From: Beverwykella pulmonaria
Lineage: Eukaryota; Ascomycota; Dothideomycetes; Pleosporales; Melanommataceae
Assembly: GCA_001599595.1 (NCBI GenBank)
Contig: BCHH01000001.1
Span: 248,001 to 312,000, forward strand
Length of the DNA stretch: 64,000 nucleotides
Direction of reading: 5' to 3'
This document shows, one piece after another, positions 57,772 to 64,000 of this stretch; positions within the stretch are counted from its first letter, which is position 1; every line of letters begins with the position of its first letter. The notes under the pieces are model-generated. The model saw only the letters and a list, made by a program, of their open reading frames with translations, ran no database searches and was not told the origin of the DNA. Position numbers and translations under genes: made by a program.

Positions 57772-59745
57772 ATGGACGCTCTCGACGACGACTGCGCGCG
57801 CTGCTGCCACGACAACCGACGGGCGCTCGGCTGCCATCAACAGAGCTGGATCCCCTGGCGCCCAAAGCAAAGAACGGTCACCAAGTCCTCGCTCGCTCTC
57901 GCCGTTGTCGCCGCCGCGTTCCCTGCGACCATTGCCCAGACGTGTATCTCGCTGCAGGGCTCGACTGCCTGCCCGGCTTTTGCGAATGCGTCCATCGACA
58001 CTAGCCTGGCGAACACCCCATTGTACGTGTAACCTCACGTCAGACTCGCTACGCATCTACATGGATACTAATGACGGCCTGAATATAGCACCTTTCTCGC
58101 ATTCGTATCAAATGTAGCCACCTTTGACGACCGATTACGAGAGTATATAAACACAGATTACGCAAAAAGACAGTACGTCGATCACCCACCTGCCTAGCGC
58201 GTGGGGGACTTTCAGCTGATGACCGCTTCGCAGATATCAGGAACGCATAGGATGCTCCAGCGTCAATCTAACCAACACGACCAACATCTACGCTCGCTAC
58301 ACGACCACTGTGCTCTGCAACTCGATTGTGCAGGCCTCAGTTGACTCGTGCAGCACGTCCGCAGACAACTCACGGCCTCTGTGCGCCGACTCCTGTGTAA
58401 GTGTTTCGGACTTCAGGTGCACGAAACTTTCCGAGCGTCAATGCTGATTCATCGCCAGGCTCAATACGCTATTAGCGAACAAGAAATAGCCTCGAGTCCC
58501 GAACTATGCGGAACTGCGGGTACCAACGCAATTGGTATCATCAGATCAGACTTCGCTACATGTTCCAACCCAACCCGTGCACTGAGCGGTAGCTGCATCG
58601 ATGCAGCTGTCAATGAAGCTGCGGAATGTGGCTACCAGTCTAACCTGCAGGGACTTTGCGCCTTCTGCGGCACAAGCTCTCCTAATGCCACAGACTCGTG
58701 TTGCGTAAATGCTAACGTGGAGTCGCGATGTTCGAATGTGCATCTTCCTACCACCACGTCCATGGCACCTTTGTTCCCGTCGAGCACCTCCTCTACTTCT
58801 CCAACTGGAACCACGGCCGGAGCGGCACTCGGTACTAACAGGTCCGGGTCCGGACTCTCTGGTGGCGCCATTGCGGGGATCGTCGTGGGATCCATCGTCG
58901 GTGCGGCGCTTATTCTTGCAGTAGTCATCTTGTGCTGCGTACAGCTGCGTAAACGCAAACAGAGTCAGCACGGAAGCATCCTAAACACGCCATCGCCAAC
59001 ACGCCAATCCGTTCCAGGACCGCCCATGAGTTATGGAGGAGATGGTCACTCTCCAACAATGATTCTCCCTGGGGCTCGTGTGGCACGCATGTCGGCATTG
59101 GAAGGGTCAAGCTCGTCAGATCGGCACAGCTCTCCAGCAGGTGGCGGCCTTACAGCTTACCGTGATCCTCGCGACGATGTTTACGATTCTCCAGATTCTA
59201 GACACAGCCACATTGGCGGAGCGCTTCCGAAACGTGACGGATCGCTCTCCAGCCATTCTGCTCTAGCCGTCACGGATGGTCATTCGTCGCCCCACTCAGG
59301 AACCAACACCGATCGAAACTTTTCCAGTCCCGAGGGCGTCGCGTCGGGACAGTCCGAACAACTGCAGTTCTTCAAGGACTATTACTCGCAGGACGACATT
59401 CATCCGAATGACACGGTCGCCACACTCTGGGCTTATCAACCTCGCGCCAACGACGAGTTCGAACTGGAGCGAGGAGATATGCTCAAGGTGGTTGGCATTT
59501 GGGATGATGGGTGGGCGACCGGCGTGAAGCTCTCCGAGTCAACTGAACAGTGGGAAGCACGGAGAGCTGTGCAGCGTGACTCGGGTGTAAGCAACGGGAG
59601 CAGGCTATCAAGAATGGAAGGAGGGGAGAGCGAGATCAAGGCGTTCCCGCTCGTGTGCGTCTGTCTCCCACAGCACTGGCGGAAAACAATAGAAGGAGAC
59701 AGCACAGACACAGGGGCAGGGGGTGGACCACCTCCAAGTCCTTGA
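57772..59745 (+). CDS. Single-pass membrane protein with Cys-rich ectodomain and cytoplasmic SH3 domain (FUS1-like)
   Basis: Exons 57772-58022, 58089-58172, 58234-58396 and 58459-59745 give 594 residues. A hydrophobic segment (SSLALAVVAAAFPATIAQ) starts near residue 43, so it is an internal signal or the true start is later. A Cys-rich, N-glycosylated ectodomain follows (CNSIVQASVDSC, LCADSC, CGTAGTN, ECGYQ, CAFCG, SCCVN), then a Ser/Thr stalk, one membrane helix (GAIAGIVVGSIVGAALILAV) and a basic KRKQ. The cytoplasmic part is disordered up to a C-terminal SH3 domain: ATLWAYQPRANDEFELERGD, GIWDDGWATGVKL, and the closing FPLVCVCLP. The plan matches yeast Fus1, which acts at cell fusion; an equivalent role in hyphal or mating fusion is inference. 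Confidence 0.88.
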
Positions 59746-61940
59746 TGTCAATTCTCTTCCCAGTGCGTTGACGTTATCAAGCCGTTTCTTCCTCGTCTTC
59801 TCCCGTTTCTTGCATCGATCGCCTCCTCCATTCAAGACTACATTACGACATGCACGCCCGAAGAGCCCTCCCGCCGCCGCCGGTCATTCTGTCCTACGGC
59901 TCAATTACTCTCATCAATTCACCTTACCACATTTAATGCGACACGATGATGGCTGATTATGCTATGCACCGTTGATTTGGATACTGATTCCCGATTTCGA
60001 CTACTTTGGCTATTTTGAGGCTCCTTGATACCCGTTTCGGATTGCATACTCTCTTGGGACTTCGCATTGCATTGCTCAGCACGCACCCCTATCAGCATAG
60101 CATCTCCACCCGCATTCTCCCGCGATGGACCTGACCTTGACCGACCGAACGTAATCATAATTCCTCAACTCTCGACATAACGATGACCGCTTTCTCGATT
60201 CAATTTTCCCTTGCACCTATGCGAACGTTAGATTAGGCAGGCTGCTCCTGTTTGATACACTCTTTTGCTTATCCGCAGCACCGCACCGCGATGCGCATCA
60301 CGCTCCTTCACATAATTCACCACGCACATATGTGCACCACTTGGGTCTCCACCCACCTGCTTGCCTGCTACCCACCCTCTTTAATACTTCTGAGAACAGT
60401 CGACAGCTTTGCAACATTTCATATCTTCTGTTGGCCCCTTTTGTTCTATACCCGACCCTAGGCTTACGCCTCCAGGGACATGAACTTTTTTGTTTCTTGT
60501 TTCGTTCTTACCGACTGCTGCCATCCTCTTTGGAAGGGTACTGTCCGGCTATTTCTTAATCACGGTTTATGGATGGGGAGGAAAAGTGCCTTAGGTAGAT
60601 GTTGGCACCGGAGGTTTTGGAGCATAACTCTGTATATACACCGACTGCCGCTTTGCTCCTTTGGGCGTCGGAAAGAGGAGGAGGAGATGGAGGGAAGGAT
60701 AGTCTCTATATTTCTAAGATATCCCTTTTTTGAAAGGGCGGTTTGGATACTGGGAAAAGTTGGATAGCGCGTCGCGCGACGAGGGATTAGGTGACATGTG
60801 TTGAATTGGATAGGATAGTTAGCAATGGGATACTGGTTGGAAAGCCATGTTTAATTTTACTGGGTGTCTATCTGTGCGTTCCACAACTATTCGCACACGT
60901 CTGAATGCGAATGCGACTGTCGTATTCACAACTGCACGATGCTGTTGTATTCGATACTGATATACCCCAGAAATAGCCTGAGTCACCTTTTCACAAACAC
61001 TTCACAAACTCGCAAGAGCAAACAATTATGCAAAACGAAGCGGGTGGGGTAAAAGTTTTCACATTCCAGATCTTGGAACGGAGGGCGTGTGCTGTTTTAT
61101 CAAATCTTTGGGGGTCAATTAGCTATAGACGGGTATATGATAGTATAGCACTACAGGCCCTGTCGTGCTACAGGCAGTGGCAAGGGGAGATACCGTGCTA
61201 TAGTTTGCTATGTCACGTTGCTGCATATTGAATGCTGTGCTACATATAATACATGAACGGTATGCCGTGGTATAGTTTGTTATTGCCACCAGGTCGATTG
61301 GAGATAGAATGGGTAGGGGGTGGGTATACGTGTGCCTGGAATGCATACGTGAGGCGCATAAACGTTTTTGTGCGTCTCGTGCGCTTCTCGTCACGATTTC
61401 GAATTTGGAAGCCATGTTATGCGTGTCATGTGATTATTCGCATCGAGTGCATATGCGCTCCTTCTCGCACATCTACATGCAGGTACCTAGATATTTTTGT
61501 TCAGTGTATCTAGATGTGTCGTAGGTCTGAATTTTTCTACTTGTGAAGTTTTTTTTTTTGCATAGCACATGATTTCTCCTCCGAGGAGGGTGGCGAGTGG
61601 ATTTGAGGAGAGGGTAAGAGAATCAAGGTTGCCTTGCTAAGGGGGTATTATATCTTGTCAAGTTAATTCTAGTACTCCTAGATATGCCCCTGGAGACGGG
61701 CCTAGGTTTGCAGGAGACGAGAATTTGGAGTTTGTTGTCTTATTGCCTTTGGATTAGCGTGGCCTTGACGTGGGCCGCGTGGCTACTTTTTATTGTACAT
61801 CCAATCCTTGCCATGATCAAGGACATTTATCGCCGTGTCTTTGTCTTTCCACTCTTACTCACCCCTTTCCTGACCCCCTTATTCTTCTATGCCACATTAT
61901 ACATGCTTCTCGGTCGTTCACCCAGCCTCAACCACTCCGG
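59746..61940. other. Intergenic between convergent genes
   Basis: 3' flanks of the SH3-protein and zinc-finger genes. No supported gene; a membrane-like frame at 61684-62088 (+) overlaps the zinc-finger 3' end antisense and is treated as chance. Confidence 0.45.
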
Positions 61941-63981
61941 CTACTCTTTTCCTTTCCGCCTGCTGATGGGCTTCGAGAATCCGCCATCCACCTCATTCCT
62001 CTTGTGCCACTCGTCGATCTCACGCCGGACGCTCTCCCTATACGCCCGATACGCCTCGCTACCCTCGACTAGGAGCTTAGGACAGTGATTCGAGCGTCGG
62101 AGGTGGCGCTTCAAGTTCTCCCAACGGCAGTCTGGCTTGAAGGTACAGTTAGGGTGGGGACAGCGGTAAGGTCGAAGAGTCTTTTTTCTTGTGTTAGCGT
62201 GTGTGAGAGTGAAAGCATACAGTAGTGATACGTACCTGATGAGTACGCTCATGCTTTGAGAGGTTACTCGAATCGGCGCACGTGAAGTCGCAGAACCGGC
62301 ACTTGTGCGGTTTCTGGTTGAGGTGGAGGGCGGAGATATGCGTCTGTAGCTGGGTATGTGTAGTAGTTGTGTACCCGCATCGATCGCACACATAAGGTCG
62401 ATCGCCTGTATGAGTACGTTCGTGGTTATCTTTCGCTTGATTTGTCGCAAAACTCTTGGCACAACCGTCAAAGCTGCAGACGTAGGGCCTGTAGCCTGCG
62501 TGACCGAGGAGATGGCGCGAGAGCTTGGAGCGCTGCTTGAAGTCTTTGGCAGAAGACTCGCAGTTCTCCCATTGACAGAAGCACCTCGTGCAGTTGTCAA
62601 CATGGGCGGTTTTGATGTGTGCGTGGAGGGCTGAGGGTGTATCGAAGGTAGCGAGGCAAGTGAGACCGGGACTGTGCTGCCATTTACATATGCAAGCTTC
62701 GGAGGAGTCGGTCGAGGTACCAGTCATTGGGCGAGCCTCGTAGCTAGAGCCAGTGTCTATAGCTGAGGCAACGGTCTCGGCTGTGTCCTTCTTCAGCACT
62801 TCGTTTTGTATAGCCAAGGCGAGAAAGTCCAGTTTGTTGCCTTGTCCCGGCGTGTGCGTGCCAAACGAGCTAGGCAAATGTGAGTTGGGGAGCATCCAGG
62901 ACGCGTTATCGAAACCAAGCATAGGATAGTTGAAACTGATATTGGGAGCAGTCGCACTACTAGTAGGTGTCATATCCAAGGATAGCGTGCCGATGGGCTG
63001 GCTTGTCTGAAAACCGAAGTTCAGGAAGCTGTTCTCCAACTCACTACTTTGCATGGATGTCGTGTTCCACGTATTGAAGTTGGTTTGTGGCGCAGTGAGA
63101 TCATCGCCGCCGTGTTGAGTGCCACCATGGCAGCACGAAGAAGGGTCCCTGTGACAGTGGTCGAAAGGGATGTTTAGAAAACATTGTGAGGTCAACCCTG
63201 GTCCGGGGGCTGGCGATATTTGGCCGTTGAAGGGGCTCTCCAGAGATGTGTAGTTTCCAGGTGAGAGTACTGGCGTTGTAGCGTTCGAGGGATGAGCAGT
63301 GATGTTGCCCTGACCCGGAGCTTGACGGGCTGGAGAGAAGCACGGATATGGCTCGAACGTGGACAGGTTGGGATCAAATCCATTATATCCAGTCTGGAAG
63401 TGGCAAGGCGTGTTGTCATAGCAGACGATAGTACCCGTCGTCGTAGGAGCCGTACGAACAAGGTGGCACTCACTCTGTAGATCTCCCAATGGACATGGCT
63501 GAGCATCGCACTTTTGGCAGAAGCACGGGTCGTCTGGACAGGCCATCTTGGTGCATTCTGGATCTGCACACGCGTCTGTGCATTCTACCTGATCACAATG
63601 AGGGTCCCAGCAGGCGTCGTCCTCAGAGCACTTGGCATCCCCAGGGCACGGAAGCGCACAAGGGGAGGCGCACGTTGGCTCCAATTCGCAGTCCTGGCAG
63701 AACTGTTCGAAGCAGGTATCTGGGAACTGCTGGTCTGCATCTGAGGGGAGGCTGGATTGCTCGCCGGCAGCACTGCGGAACTCGGCCATCTTTAGCTGAG
63801 AAGCCCTCCGTTTGGGCGGCCGCACGTCAGCGGCCGCGTCGCAGCAAGGCACATCTGGACAAGTGCGGCAGCAGAGAGCCTTTGGATCAAGGTACTCAAC
63901 TCGACCCGAACCCGGGGCCGCGGTGCCACTATCAAAGTCACGCTTTGTGCCTGCAAACGGCGCGGACAGCTGGGAGGACAT
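61941..63981 (-). CDS. C2H2 zinc-finger transcription factor with Cys-rich N-terminus (possibly Zap1/ZafA-like)
   Basis: Exons 63981-62236 and 62180-61941 give 661 residues. The N-terminal third is very Cys/Asp/Pro-rich (CCRTCPDVPCCDAAAD, then many C-x3-C, D-x-C and H-C pairs), unlike a usual activation domain and suited to metal binding. The C-terminal third has tandem C2H2 fingers, the first pair of the tCWCH2 kind with C-x-W (CICKWQ, CFCQWENC), then CSFDGCAKSFATNQAKDNHE, CDRCGYTTTTHTQLQTHI, CRFCDFTCADSSNLSKHERT and a last one across the intron (CPHPNCTFKPD). tCWCH2 fingers plus Cys-rich activation regions recall the zinc-responsive factors Zap1/ZafA, but the assignment is tentative. Nuclear. 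Confidence 0.85.
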
Positions 63982-64000
63982 GGAACCGGGCCAGGGGAGG

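Noticed and set aside
61684..62088. 134-codon membrane-like frame on the plus strand
   Set aside because: Its 3' part is antisense to the zinc-finger gene's last exon, and hydrophobicity comes from a pyrimidine-rich strand.

Overview
The window is nuclear DNA of a filamentous ascomycete (Pezizomycotina; Dothideomycetes is my guess). Genes carry short GT..AG introns of about 45-110 bp, often with CTAAC-like branch sites. The gene set is typically fungal: adenosylhomocysteinase, GCN20, SEC13, UMP1, a WHI2-like protein, a fungal transcription-factor-like protein, a secreted GH105 and a PQQ sugar dehydrogenase. Coordinates below come from splicing by eye, with codon phase checked at every junction. 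Several open frames begin at GTG or TTG, so I placed starts at ATG wherever one exists and say where none does.

Layout. 0-5 kb: secreted or surface proteins (GH105 hydrolase, an 8-Cys protein with a hydrophobic tail, a three-exon Cys-rich membrane protein). 6.8-8.3 kb: S-adenosylhomocysteine hydrolase. 9.8-14.3 kb, minus strand: WHI2-like BTB protein and GCN20 ABC-F ATPase. 16.5-19.7 kb: a 1087-residue Ser-rich protein. 21.1-22.7 kb: PQQ (AA12-like) dehydrogenase with a GPI-like tail. 24.4-31.5 kb: SEC13, a transcription-factor-like protein, an SDR and a 14-TM MFS transporter. 32.6-39.6 kb: TMEM19/DUF92 protein, UMP1, a ubiquitin-fold protein ending in a CaaX box, and an unknown conserved protein. 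57.8-59.7 kb: a FUS1-like membrane SH3 protein. 61.9-64 kb: a Cys-rich C2H2 zinc-finger factor.

The region from about 39.7 to 53.2 kb is an accessory, decaying island. It holds two 189-bp direct repeats about 4.5 kb apart. Between them is a head-to-head pair: a casein-kinase-1-like gene broken by one in-frame TAG, and a nuclear-looking protein with an E-x-K motif (DUF7924-like). Next comes an unknown gene with about seven 26-residue repeats. A 3,037-bp hAT transposon with a perfect 8-bp target duplication sits inside it, and removing the element restores the frame exactly; a second, independent TAA also breaks the gene. A stop-riddled pogo-type transposase relic and an interrupted tRNA-Met-like gene follow. 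Lesions that read as C-to-T changes in CpA suggest RIP-like mutation of repeated DNA.

How genes work together: most housekeeping genes are independent, single-gene units (translation control, methyl cycle, secretion, proteasome assembly). I see no biosynthetic gene cluster. The most interesting item is the kinase/nuclease-like pair bracketed by direct repeats; any selfish or conflict role for it is inference.
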